Shown piece by piece: positions 1 through 8,612 of a DNA stretch of 64,000 bases. The first letter of the stretch is position 1. Each line of letters starts with the position of its first letter. The notes beneath the pieces are model-generated. The model was not told the DNA's origin, did not search any database, and worked only from the letters and a program-made list of their open reading frames with translations. The stretch is from a bacterium. Lineage in GTDB: Bacteria; Desulfobacterota; DSWW01. Both the position numbers and the translations under genes were made by a program. Location: NCBI GenBank assembly GCA_028277985.1, contig JANQFG010000023.1, positions 26,868-90,867 on the forward strand, written 5' to 3'.

Positions 1-1
1 C

Positions 2-373
2 TCCATCGGGCTCACCCCGGATCAACAGGAGACCATCCGGGCAGAACTGAAGGAATCTCAAGCTCGCTTCACCGATCTCCAATGGCAGCAGCAGGCAGAG
101 GCGGAAAAGATGCACTCGCTCCTGAAGCAAAATCCCGTCGACGCGGAGCAGGCCCTTTCGCAACTGGACAAGCTGCTGAGGATCGAAGCAGAGATCAAAC
201 GCATTCATTTCTCCCTTCTGGTTCATATCAAGAACACGCTCACGCCGGAACAACAGAGTCAGCTGGCCGAAGCCAAGAAACAGCGACCCCATGACCGCCA
301 AGGACCCGGCCACCGGCCGGGGGAGGATCGATCGCATGGACGTCCCCCTCACTCCTTCGATCCGACGCGGTAA
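2..373 (+). CDS. LTxxQ (Spy/CpxP-like) periplasmic protein, C-terminal part
   Basis: This is the 3' part of a gene whose start lies left of the window; the frame is open from base 2 and closes with TAA at 371-373. The visible 123 residues are helical and highly charged and contain two LTP(D/E)QQ motifs, the hallmark of the Spy/CpxP/ZraP group of periplasmic chaperone or metal-stress proteins. The C-terminal tail (about the last 30 residues) is rich in Arg, Pro and His (HDRQGPGHRPGEDR), which may be a metal-binding or disordered tail. The signal peptide is not visible. Family assignment rests on the LTxxQ motifs and composition, so the exact role is unproven. Confidence 0.6.
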   Translation, partial: SIGLTPDQQETIRAELKESQARFTDLQWQQQAEAEKMHSLLKQNPVDAEQALSQLDKLLRIEAEIKRIHFSLLVHIKNTLTPEQQSQLAEAKKQRPHDRQGPGHRPGEDRSHGRPPHSFDPTR

Positions 374-402
374 GAGAGCCCGCTTCCGAAGAGGAGACAG
401 CA

Positions 403-1662
403 ATGTTTGGACAACGAAGCCCGGCAGTTTGGATGGGGATTCTTCTCCTTTCCTATCTCCTGTTCACCGGTTGCACACTTCCGGAGTGTCCCGACACCGA
501 CGGCGACGGGCTCCCGGATGGTGAGTACCCGGAATGCGAAGGGTCGGGGCTCGTCCCGGATACGAATCAGTCTGCATGTTACGACAGATATAGCGAGATC
601 ACGTGTCCCTCATCGGGAGCCTCCTTCCACGGGCAGGACGCCCAGTATGATGGGGATCAACCCTTGTATGTAAGCAACGGGGACGGAACCGTCACGGACC
701 TGAACACCGGCCTGATGTGGCAGCAGGACCCGGGCAACAAGGTGACGTATGCCGAGGCCGAGGCCGGCGCGGATTCCCTCGGCCTGGGCGGGTATTCGGA
801 CTGGCGGCTGCCAACGATCAAAGAACTGTATTCGTTGATTCTTTTCAGCGGAGAGGATCCTAGCTCATACCCGGGGTCGGATCCGTCCGGCCTGACACCT
901 TTCATCGACACGGATGCCTTTGCATTCGAATACGGCGACACAAGCTCGGGCGAGCGCTTGATCGACTCTCAATGGGCCACCAGCAGCGTATATCTGGATA
1001 CCGTGATGGGAGGTGCGGAGTGCTTCTTCGGGGTCAACTTTGCCGACGGACGCATCAAGTGTTACCCCACCACGAACAAGACCTATTTCGTGATCTACGT
1101 CCGTGGTGGTTCCGCCTATGGAGAGAACGACTTCATCGAAAGCGACGACGGGACGGTCACCGATCAGGCCACCGGGCTGATGTGGGAACAAGATGACAGC
1201 GGTACGGGAATCATCTGGGAAGACGCCCTGGCTCGCTGCGAGGACTCGAGCCTGGCCGGTTTCGATGACTGGCGTCTGCCGAACGCCAAAGAGCTGCATA
1301 GCATTGTCGATACCTCTCGCTCTCCCGGAACCACGAGCTCGGCTGCCATCGATCCGGTATTCAACGTCACGACCATCCTGAACGAGGCCGGTCAGACCGA
1401 TTACCCCTCCTACTGGACCGGCACGACTCACGCGAACTGGCAAGGCGGAGGTGACGCTGCAGCGTACGTCTCCTTTGGTCGGGCCATGGGCTACTTCCTT
1501 GGCCAGTGGCAGGACGTGCACGGGGCGGGCGCCCAGAGGAACGACCCGAAGTACGGGGACCCCGGAGACTACCCTTACGGCCGCGGGCCCCAGGGAGACG
1601 CGATCCGGATCTACAATCACGTTCGGTGTGTGAGGGCTGCGGGCCTGGATTCCGAAACGTGA
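403..1662 (+). CDS. lipoprotein with two DUF1566 (Lcl C-terminal-like) domains
   Basis: A 419-residue predicted lipoprotein. The N-terminus has a hydrophobic stretch ending in a lipobox-like LFTGC (Cys24), followed by a calcium-binding thrombospondin-type-3-like DTDGDGLPDG. Two tandem DUF1566 units follow (about 90-240 and 245-415), each opening with DGTVTD-x3-GLMW-x-QD and carrying the signature DWRLP-x2-KEL. The domain is common in secreted proteins of deltaproteobacteria and is related to the Legionella collagen-like adhesin C-terminus; its ligand is unknown. A GAGGAG ribosome site precedes the ATG. It lies 29 bases after the LTxxQ gene and could be co-transcribed with it. Confidence 0.8.
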   Translation: MFGQRSPAVWMGILLLSYLLFTGCTLPECPDTDGDGLPDGEYPECEGSGLVPDTNQSACYDRYSEITCPSSGASFHGQDAQYDGDQPLYVSNGDGTVTDLNTGLMWQQDPGNKVTYAEAEAGADSLGLGGYSDWRLPTIKELYSLILFSGEDPSSYPGSDPSGLTPFIDTDAFAFEYGDTSSGERLIDSQWATSSVYLDTVMGGAECFFGVNFADGRIKCYPTTNKTYFVIYVRGGSAYGENDFIESDDGTVTDQATGLMWEQDDSGTGIIWEDALARCEDSSLAGFDDWRLPNAKELHSIVDTSRSPGTTSSAAIDPVFNVTTILNEAGQTDYPSYWTGTTHANWQGGGDAAAYVSFGRAMGYFLGQWQDVHGAGAQRNDPKYGDPGDYPYGRGPQGDAIRIYNHVRCVRAAGLDSET

Positions 1663-1890
1663 GGAGCATTTTTTGCGGAATCGACCGTAACGCCCCTCGC
1701 TACCAGACAGATCCCTTCCGATGGAACGTCGGATCACTCTGCCATGCACCGGACCGCGCCGAAGACCTCTTGTCACCCGTGTTCAATCCCGGCCGTGCTG
1801 CGCAGATGGTTCCCGATGTGCAAGGGACTTGCTTTTTACCCTTCAGGGGAATAGAAACGTTGGGCAGGACCCCACACAGAGAGAACCTAA

Positions 1891-2706
1891 ATGAACCGAT
1901 TCATCGGCCTCCTCGACTCAGGTATGGGCGGTCTCACCGTTCTGAGCCAGATCATCGCATCCCTTCCCGAAGAGAATACGGTCTATTTCGGTGACATGGG
2001 CAGAACGCCCTATGGATCGCGATCCCCCGAGGTCATCAAGAGATACTCCGAGCAGATCGTCCGGTACCTGATCGAGCACTATGATTTCAAGATGATCGTT
2101 GTGGCTTGTCACACGGTCTCTGCTACGAGCCTCGACCACTTGAGCACGATTTCCCCGGTCTCGACGGTGGGGGTGATCGAGACCACCCCTGAAAAGGCTC
2201 TGGAGATAACGAAGACGGGCAGGATCGGCGTCATTGGTACGAGGAGCACGATCGGGAGCGGCGTTTACCAGCGGAGACTCCATGCGTTGGATGCCTCCGT
2301 AAAGGTGTATTCGCAGGATTGCCCGTTGTTCATCCATCTGGTCGAAGAGGGCTGGGCAAAGGAACCCGCCACCCGAATGATTGTGGGAGAGTACCTCGCG
2401 AATCTGAAGCACGCGAAGATCGATACCCTCATCCTGGCATGCACTCACTATCCGATACTCAGAGCGACGATTCAGGAATACCTGGGGGAGGAAGTGGCCA
2501 TTATCGATCCCTCGGCGGAGTGCGTGAACCACATTCAGGCAGAGCTCAAGAAGGAGAACTGCCTGAACCGCAACAACTACCCGGAGAGGATCTATCTGGT
2601 TACAGACAACCCGGACTCGTTCAGGTCCTCAGGCGAAAGGTATCTGGACAGAAAGATCCATCAGGTAAGTCTCGTGGACATCGGGGATCTGGAACGCAGG
2701 GGATAG
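1891..2706 (+). CDS. murI: glutamate racemase
   Basis: A 271-residue cytoplasmic enzyme that makes D-glutamate for peptidoglycan. The N-terminal LDSGMGG motif (8-14), the first catalytic cysteine in VACHT (Cys73) and the second in LACTHYP (Cys184) are all present, in the usual order and at the usual length for MurI. Unusually, the residue after Cys73 is His, where most glutamate racemases have Asn (ACNT). A 228-base gap with no recognisable gene precedes it. Glutamate dehydrogenase starts 11 bases after the stop, so the two genes form a small glutamate-related unit. Confidence 0.9.
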   Translation: MNRFIGLLDSGMGGLTVLSQIIASLPEENTVYFGDMGRTPYGSRSPEVIKRYSEQIVRYLIEHYDFKMIVVACHTVSATSLDHLSTISPVSTVGVIETTPEKALEITKTGRIGVIGTRSTIGSGVYQRRLHALDASVKVYSQDCPLFIHLVEEGWAKEPATRMIVGEYLANLKHAKIDTLILACTHYPILRATIQEYLGEEVAIIDPSAECVNHIQAELKKENCLNRNNYPERIYLVTDNPDSFRSSGERYLDRKIHQVSLVDIGDLERRG

Positions 2707-2717
2707 GAGGAGGCTGC

Positions 2718-3998
2718 ATGGCTGTGACTGACAACACCCCTTCCCGACGGAGCGGCACCTCCGTCTTCTGGAACCGTGCCCGTGCACAGTTCCACGCCAC
2801 CGCTGACCTGCTCGACCTGGACGAGTCCTGTCGAGAGGTACTCGGAAACTGCCGTCGCGTCGTCTCGGTCCACTGCCCGGTGCGGATGGAAAACGGCATC
2901 ATTCGTTCCTTCAGGGGATATCGAGCCCAGCACAGCAACCACCGCGGCCCCTTCAAAGGAGGCATCCGCTACCATCCCGAGGCCACTCAGGGGGAAGTCA
3001 TGGCCCTGGCCATGCTCATGACCTGGAAGTGTGCGGTCGTCAACGTTCCGTTTGGAGGAGGCAAAGGCGGCATTGTCTGTGACCCCCAGCAGATGAAGCC
3101 CCCGGAAATAGAAAGGCTCACCCGCCGCTACACCAAGGAGTTGCTGCCGGTGATCGGGCCCGAGACCGACATCCCCGCGCCGGACGTGAACACGAACGCC
3201 CAAGTCATGGCCTGGATACACGACACCTATGCCGTAGAGGTCGGAAGCACTTCTCTTGGTGTGGTCACCGGCAAGCCGGCCAGCCTGGGGGGATCGGTCG
3301 GCCGTCAGGACGCCACCAGCCGCGGGTGTTTCTTCACGTGTCTGAAGGCCTTGCCGATGTTCGGTCTGACCCCGGACAAGGCACGTCTGGTGGTCCAGGG
3401 ATTCGGAAATGCGGGCTACCACATGTGCAGGTTGTGGAGCGAAGCCGGAGGCAAGGTGCTGGCCGTGTCGTCGAGCCGCGGGGGAGTCTACAACAAGGAT
3501 GGGCTGGACGTAGAGGCAGCCAAGAGGCATTACACCGAGCATGGAGACCTGCTCGCCTTCAAGGGCGGCGACCAGATCACAAACGCCGAGCTGCTCACGC
3601 TCGAATGCGAGGTTCTCTGCCCCGCTGCCCTGGAGGGAGCAATCAAGGAAGAGAACGCCGATACCGTCCGGACAAGGATCGTCGCAGAGGCGGCCAACGG
3701 GCCGACCACGGCCGAGGCGGACGCGATCCTGCAGGACAAGGGCATCTTCGTGATCCCGGATATTCTGGCCAATGCAGGGGGCGTGTCGGTCTCGTACTTC
3801 GAGTGGGTTCAGGGGATTACGAACTTCTTCTGGAAGCAGGCCGACGTCCATGAGCGCCTCAAGGAGATCATGGACGAAGCGTTCGATGGGGTCTACGAAG
3901 AGAGCAAGAGGCGCGGCGTATCCATGCGCGAAGCGGCCATGGCTCTCGGCGTATCACGGGTAGCCGACGCCTTCAAGACGCGCGGCCTCTGGCCATAG
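2718..3998 (+). CDS. Glu/Leu/Phe/Val dehydrogenase (probable glutamate dehydrogenase)
   Basis: A 426-residue dehydrogenase of the hexameric GDH family, catalysing reversible oxidative deamination of glutamate. The substrate region has GPFKGGIRYHP and PFGGGKGGI with the conserved lysines; the hinge region GGSVGRQDATSRG and the Rossmann segment VQGFGNAGYH follow. The frame is open far upstream, but ATG 2718 is chosen because it follows the murI stop directly, has a perfect GAGGAGG ribosome site at 2707-2713, and gives the normal family length. Coupling to murI suggests glutamate supply for cell-wall precursors and nitrogen metabolism. The family also contains leucine and phenylalanine dehydrogenases; I favour glutamate from length and motifs. 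Confidence 0.87.
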   Translation: MAVTDNTPSRRSGTSVFWNRARAQFHATADLLDLDESCREVLGNCRRVVSVHCPVRMENGIIRSFRGYRAQHSNHRGPFKGGIRYHPEATQGEVMALAMLMTWKCAVVNVPFGGGKGGIVCDPQQMKPPEIERLTRRYTKELLPVIGPETDIPAPDVNTNAQVMAWIHDTYAVEVGSTSLGVVTGKPASLGGSVGRQDATSRGCFFTCLKALPMFGLTPDKARLVVQGFGNAGYHMCRLWSEAGGKVLAVSSSRGGVYNKDGLDVEAAKRHYTEHGDLLAFKGGDQITNAELLTLECEVLCPAALEGAIKEENADTVRTRIVAEAANGPTTAEADAILQDKGIFVIPDILANAGGVSVSYFEWVQGITNFFWKQADVHERLKEIMDEAFDGVYEESKRRGVSMREAAMALGVSRVADAFKTRGLWP

Positions 3999-4295
3999 GC
4001 GATCCCCTCCGCAACGCCATATGCCTTGTTCCGTTCCTTCCGCTGCGACACGTCCCGTGTGATATCGGCGGCCGGCCAACACTTATTCGGCGCGTCCCCT
4101 TCCGGAATCATCAAGAACACCCATTCAGGAGCAGGTCTTCCCATGGCTGAAGCGTTGACGACGGATGAGGCATTGTATCCGGATCGAAGGCTTTCGATCG
4201 GAGGTGTCGACTCTGGCCAATAGGTTCGGATCCGGATATGATGCAGGGCATCAAATCGAGACGGAAATCCTTCGAACCTCCGGAGAAATGGCGGG

Positions 4296-5609
4296 ATGCG
4301 GGTTCACTCTATTCTACTTCTCTCTCTGCTTTTCGCTCACGGCATTTCCGAGGCCGGCTCTCCTCGCGAGGGCGGCCCGGAACGTGCAGAGCCTTCCTCG
4401 CGAGAGTTCCAGAACATTCACGGCGTAGCTTATCAGGTTGTCGATGATCAGAAGGAATGGATCAACCGGCTGTATTCTGAAAGGGACTTCGGTGCTCTGG
4501 AAAAACACATCACGGGGCTGTTGAACAGGCTCGCCCATGACGGGACGTCATACGAACTGTATCTCCTCTACAATAGGCTGGGTCGAGTAGGAAACAAGGT
4601 GGCCCTTCGCCGAAGACTGGAGGTACTCGACGACTGGTGCCGTCAAAGCAGTGCATCACATATTCCCTGGCTTGTGAGAGGGGCTTTCCATGTTGATCAT
4701 GCTTGGCACGTGCGAGGAGGTGCCTGGGCCAAGGATACACCCAAACATGTATGGCCCGAGTTCCACCGTCTACTGGGTCTCGCGCAGACCGACCTCGAGA
4801 AAGCGGCCGAGATCGATCCGGGAGATCCTAATGCGCACGCAGAATTGATCACAGTTGCAAAAGGCCAGAGTTCGCCAAGATCAAGGATGGAGAGCTATTT
4901 CAGAAAGGGAACAGCCGTTCACCCTTTGGACTATGCATCACATTTTCTGAAATTCCACTATCTGACCCCCAATTGGGGGGGCACGAAAGCGGATATGTTC
5001 CGGTTCGCGCGGGAATGCCTGGCAAAGGCGGACCGATCTCCTTATCTCGGGTTCATCCTGGTCTACGCTCTTGACGAAGACCACAAATACGACGAGCAGC
5101 ACAGGAACATCCTCGGGGCAGAGGAGAATTGGCCGACCATCGAGAGCATATACGCCAGATTCTTCAAAAAGTTCCCGGACAGAGTCCGGAGACGCTTCTT
5201 CTATGCCTATCATGCCTTCAAAGCGAAGAAGTACGAGGTTGCGCTTCAGCAGTTCGAAATCATCGGGGATCGATGGACCGAGGACACGCCATGGCGATCT
5301 CTCGAGAAATTCAATGAATGCCGCGCCTCGGCATTGTATAGGAAGGGACATCACCTCGTCTGGGTTCAGAAGGTTTATGACGAGGCGATCCACTATCTTG
5401 AAGAATCCGTGAGATGCCTCCCGTCAGCGGATGCTTTCTACAGCCTTGGAATAGCCTATTGGCAGACGGGTCACGAGCAGCGAAAGGTGGGTCTGCTGCT
5501 GAAGGCCGAAGAGTCGCTGGGAAGCGCGGTGCAACTGGAGCCGGGACATACGGAAGCTCGAAGGCAGTTGAACGAGTTGAGGCGGCAATTCGACCTGTAC
5601 GGCAGATGA
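4296..5609 (+). CDS. secreted DUF4034-like, TPR-type helical protein
   Basis: A 437-residue protein with a short N-terminal signal peptide (hydrophobic core about 5-15, then GISEAG). The middle (about 115-245) resembles DUF4034 proteins: AWHVRGGAWA, a segment LEKAAEIDPGDPNAHAELI, and LTPNWGGTKADMF. The C-terminal third (about 290-430) looks like TPR helices, with a clear repeat YSLGIAYWQTG followed by LGSAVQLEPGHTEARRQL. Function of the family is unknown. The preceding 297 bases (3999-4295) contain no gene I can support. GGAGAA about 10 bases upstream is the probable ribosome site. It ends 20 bases before the oppositely oriented Cys-rich gene. Confidence 0.7.
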   Translation: MRVHSILLLSLLFAHGISEAGSPREGGPERAEPSSREFQNIHGVAYQVVDDQKEWINRLYSERDFGALEKHITGLLNRLAHDGTSYELYLLYNRLGRVGNKVALRRRLEVLDDWCRQSSASHIPWLVRGAFHVDHAWHVRGGAWAKDTPKHVWPEFHRLLGLAQTDLEKAAEIDPGDPNAHAELITVAKGQSSPRSRMESYFRKGTAVHPLDYASHFLKFHYLTPNWGGTKADMFRFARECLAKADRSPYLGFILVYALDEDHKYDEQHRNILGAEENWPTIESIYARFFKKFPDRVRRRFFYAYHAFKAKKYEVALQQFEIIGDRWTEDTPWRSLEKFNECRASALYRKGHHLVWVQKVYDEAIHYLEESVRCLPSADAFYSLGIAYWQTGHEQRKVGLLLKAEESLGSAVQLEPGHTEARRQLNELRRQFDLYGR

Positions 5610-5629
5610 TCCCACCGCCTCACGGACCG

Positions 5630-6328
5630 CTAGGGCAGAGGGCACGCGTCCAGGCAGGCCGACAGCGTTGGCTGGCAAGAGCTGCAGCTGACAGGATTGG
5701 CGACATAGCACGCAACGGCGTCAACGTAACAACCCTCGATACAGGTATCGCGAGGTGGGAATCCCGAGTAGATAGGGTCATTCTCACAACTCGCATCGGT
5801 CACACAGACCACCCTCTGTGCATAGCGTATCTGCCCGCATTCCGCCCTGCAGCCCAATCCCGGGCAATCGAAGCCGACGCACGACCCTTGACAGTCCCAG
5901 TAATCGGTCTCTACCTGGGCCCAGCATGCCTGCACCGCGTCCCCGTCACACTCGATTTCCTCGATGACGGTGAAACTCCAAACATCGGAAACCGCAAGAG
6001 CCCCCGTGGCCGAATCGAAGCCGACGACGACCCAATAGCATGGGGTGTCGAAGCCCAGCAGATCCCACCAGGACGAATCCATACCCAAGCTCGTATCCGC
6101 CCACCAGAACCGGATGGGAAAGTGCCCGTCAACGATGCCCAGATCATAGTAGAAGACGGAGACGAAATAGAACAAATCGTAATCTACCCCGCTCCACGCA
6201 AATACGGGAGGGGACGAGATTTCTTCCCCGTCAGAAGGCGAGGTAAGATTCACTTGCGCCTCCGCTGCGAGCGGAACCAGCGCGAGAACGGAGACAAGCA
6301 CCAACACGAATTTTGCGGTTATTCTCAT
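5630..6328 (-). CDS. secreted cysteine-rich protein of unknown function
   Basis: A 232-residue exported protein. ATG 6328 is chosen because it begins a classical signal peptide (MRITAK followed by a hydrophobic core ending in LAAEAQ) and has a GGGAGAAG ribosome site; an in-frame extension upstream lacks both. After cleavage, residues about 25-130 are rich in Trp/Tyr/Phe and beta-prone, perhaps a carbohydrate- or surface-binding fold. The last 100 residues carry many cysteines in pairs (SCVGFDCPGLGCRAECG, SCSSCQPTLSACLDAC), suggesting disulfides. No catalytic motif was recognised. Confidence 0.65.
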   Translation of the reverse strand: MRITAKFVLVLVSVLALVPLAAEAQVNLTSPSDGEEISSPPVFAWSGVDYDLFYFVSVFYYDLGIVDGHFPIRFWWADTSLGMDSSWWDLLGFDTPCYWVVVGFDSATGALAVSDVWSFTVIEEIECDGDAVQACWAQVETDYWDCQGSCVGFDCPGLGCRAECGQIRYAQRVVCVTDASCENDPIYSGFPPRDTCIEGCYVDAVACYVANPVSCSSCQPTLSACLDACPLP

Positions 6329-6406
6329 CGGTCTTCTCCCTGTCGACCCGTGGTTCAAGAACCTGGATACAAACGCGCGAAGGATACAAAACAAACGACA
6401 GGTACG

Positions 6407-7825
6407 TCAACAATTCTTGTCATCCATCCATTCCGCGGGCCGCCTGCACACACCACTCTTGATTGTCCATGCGACTCTTTGCAGAGCCGTCAGGTCCGTC
6501 AAAGGATCTTCGGGAACGACGATCAAGTCCGCTTCCTTGCCCGCCTCGACCGTTCCGGTTTCCTCCCCGATCCCCATCATCTCTGCGGGGATCCTTGTGG
6601 CCGAGCAGAGCACGTCCATGGGCGGCAATCCGGCACGTCCAAGCAATTCCATTTCCCTCGCGGTGCTGGGACCATGGAAGCATGCCGGATAGGTGGGCAT
6701 GGCCCCTGAGTCCGTTCCGATGACGATCGGGATGCCGACTTCGTGGAGGGCAAGGATCGCTCGTCCGGAGAACCCGAGTGCGCGGGCAAGTATCATCTCA
6801 GCGATGAAGGGGTGATAGACCGCTTTGGCAGTCCGGCTCATGAAGCCCGGGAGCCAATTCGGGAGCGCATTTCCAAGCAATCCCTTCCAAGCCTCCCCCC
6901 AGGCCCTGGGCTGGCGCGCAGTGTCGATTTGTTCGTCAGGAACCGTCAGCCGAATGAGAGGATCCTCCAGAGCCTGAGGGTAGGATTTCCGTGCAAGCAT
7001 GCAGTCGTACATCCCGACAAGAGTAGTGACCAGGTAGGCCCCTCCGGCCTGCATGTGTGAGACGAAGCTCTCTGAAGGCAATCTGAAGGCAAAGCCGCTG
7101 TGCATCAAAGCCCGGGCGTTCATCTCGAGTGCGAGGCGGTGAGGCTTCTCGGCCAAGCTGTGAACATAGACCGGTAGATCCCGTGCAGCCGCCTCTCTCC
7201 GGATGATCTCCCGTAATTCGGGCGAAGGGATCGGCCATTTCGACACAGGGCCGAAACCGGGCTCGATGAAAGCCTTCACTCCGATGATGTTAGGGATTCC
7301 CGCATATTCCTCGAAAAGTGTGGAGACGTTCTCCGCCGTAGCAGTCGGCCGCCACATTGGGCCCCAGAAGGGAGTAAAGTAGTCATTGTCCAGGTATCCG
7401 CCCGACGGATAGAATGCCGGCGCAAGGGCCATGACACGCGGCCCGATGCCTCCTGAGGCAAGATGCCTCTGAATGTCACGAAGCACGGGGGCGGCTATGG
7501 CAGCCTCCAGAACGGTCGTAACGCCGCTCGCCAGATAGGCACGCAGGTGGTGAAGGCGTGCCCTTCGAAGCTCTTCTTCGCCGTCTCTTCGAAAGGCGGA
7601 TCCAGGCACACCCTGCAGATGGACATGGGCATCGATCAGGCCGGGCATGACCGTTGCCCCGTCGGCGTCGAGTATAGTGACATCATTGGCCTGCAACTGC
7701 GGGGCGATCTCCTCTATCAATCCGCGGCGAACCAGGATGGAGGTCGTATCAATGGGCGGTGCACCCGTGCAGTCGATGAGGCGGGCGTTCGTGATGAGCA
7801 GGTCCCCTGCCGATTGCGGCGGCAT
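6407..7825 (-). CDS. amidohydrolase-superfamily metal-dependent hydrolase
   Basis: A 472-residue cytoplasmic hydrolase of the imidazolonepropionase/dihydroorotase-like group. Seen in order: an N-terminal beta sandwich, the metal site GLIDAHVHLQG, a possible carbamylated-lysine segment (IIGVKAFIEPG), the later metal ligand regions VYVHSLAE and LMHSGFA, and GTDSGAMPT with the conserved Asp. The C-terminal segment (ATRIPAEMMGIGEETGTVEAGKEADLIVV) is typical of the superfamily. ATG 7825 is used because it overlaps the upstream gene's stop (TGATG) and has a GGGAGAAG ribosome site. The substrate cannot be read from sequence. Translational coupling to the Fe-S protein upstream hints at a shared pathway. 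Confidence 0.8.
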   Translation of the reverse strand: MPPQSAGDLLITNARLIDCTGAPPIDTTSILVRRGLIEEIAPQLQANDVTILDADGATVMPGLIDAHVHLQGVPGSAFRRDGEEELRRARLHHLRAYLASGVTTVLEAAIAAPVLRDIQRHLASGGIGPRVMALAPAFYPSGGYLDNDYFTPFWGPMWRPTATAENVSTLFEEYAGIPNIIGVKAFIEPGFGPVSKWPIPSPELREIIRREAAARDLPVYVHSLAEKPHRLALEMNARALMHSGFAFRLPSESFVSHMQAGGAYLVTTLVGMYDCMLARKSYPQALEDPLIRLTVPDEQIDTARQPRAWGEAWKGLLGNALPNWLPGFMSRTAKAVYHPFIAEMILARALGFSGRAILALHEVGIPIVIGTDSGAMPTYPACFHGPSTAREMELLGRAGLPPMDVLCSATRIPAEMMGIGEETGTVEAGKEADLIVVPEDPLTDLTALQRVAWTIKSGVCRRPAEWMDDKNC

Positions 7826-8508
7826 CAGCTTCTCCCGACCGGGCATACCTTGAGACAGACACCGCAAGTCTGTCTGCGCCCGAGGCTTGTCGGCGTGCTC
7901 CAGAGATACTCCTGACATTTCGAAACATCCAGGAGTTCCCGTCGATCCAGGCTATGTGACCAGGGGCTGCCCGTGATCGCCCCCACCGGGCATGCGTCCA
8001 CGCAAGCCGTGCAATCCTTGCACTGATCCTCGGTGAAAGGCGAATTCACCAACAGGGGCATATCGGTCAGGATCGCGCAGATCCGGATTCGCGGGCCCAT
8101 CCGGGGAGAAACGAGCAGGGAGGATCGCCCGATCCATCCCAGTCCACTGAGTGTACCGAGGGTCTTCTGGGGCAGCATCTCGCGGAGGTCAGGGAGATCG
8201 TCCGGGGGTATTCCAGAGGTAGTCCTCTTGTGGCGATATCCCCATGCATCGAGCAAGCTCTCGGCAGTACGGTACAGGGCTCTCGCCTTGTCTCTCAGTC
8301 GGGAACTCATCTCCAACCAGGGTTCGTCGCTGGGAAGCTTCTCCACCGCCAGGTCGTCATGTCGTAGAGCAAAGCATATTCCGAAGGGAACCTTTTCGGC
8401 CATCTCAAGGCCGAGGGCTGACACATCAGCGAAGCCGACCAGAGACGCCCCCTTCTGTTCCAACGCTGTTCTCAGCTGTGATGTTCTGGTCGGGGGGCTC
8501 GTCCCCAT
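7825..8508 (-). CDS. QueG-like 4Fe-4S double-cluster protein
   Basis: A 227-residue protein resembling the epoxyqueuosine-reductase/reductive-dehalogenase Fe-S superfamily. The central LGWIGRSSLLVSPRMGPRIR matches the conserved AGLGWIGKNxLL region; two 4Fe-4S motifs follow, CKDCTACVDACPVGAI and CGVCLKVCPVG. At 227 residues it is shorter than QueG (usually over 300), lacking the C-terminal repeats. Such short homologues are usually of unknown role, so I give no gene symbol. It lies between a carboxylesterase (104 bases upstream) and the overlapping amidohydrolase. Confidence 0.75.
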   Translation of the reverse strand: MGTSPPTRTSQLRTALEQKGASLVGFADVSALGLEMAEKVPFGICFALRHDDLAVEKLPSDEPWLEMSSRLRDKARALYRTAESLLDAWGYRHKRTTSGIPPDDLPDLREMLPQKTLGTLSGLGWIGRSSLLVSPRMGPRIRICAILTDMPLLVNSPFTEDQCKDCTACVDACPVGAITGSPWSHSLDRRELLDVSKCQEYLWSTPTSLGRRQTCGVCLKVCPVGRS

Positions 8509-8612
8509 TTCTTCCAGTCCCCTCGAAGAACAGGTCGCAGGAGCCTATGACACAGACCTGATACGAGACACGCCTATGAGGTCGACACGTCGGCTGTAGT
8601 TACAGACAGCGC

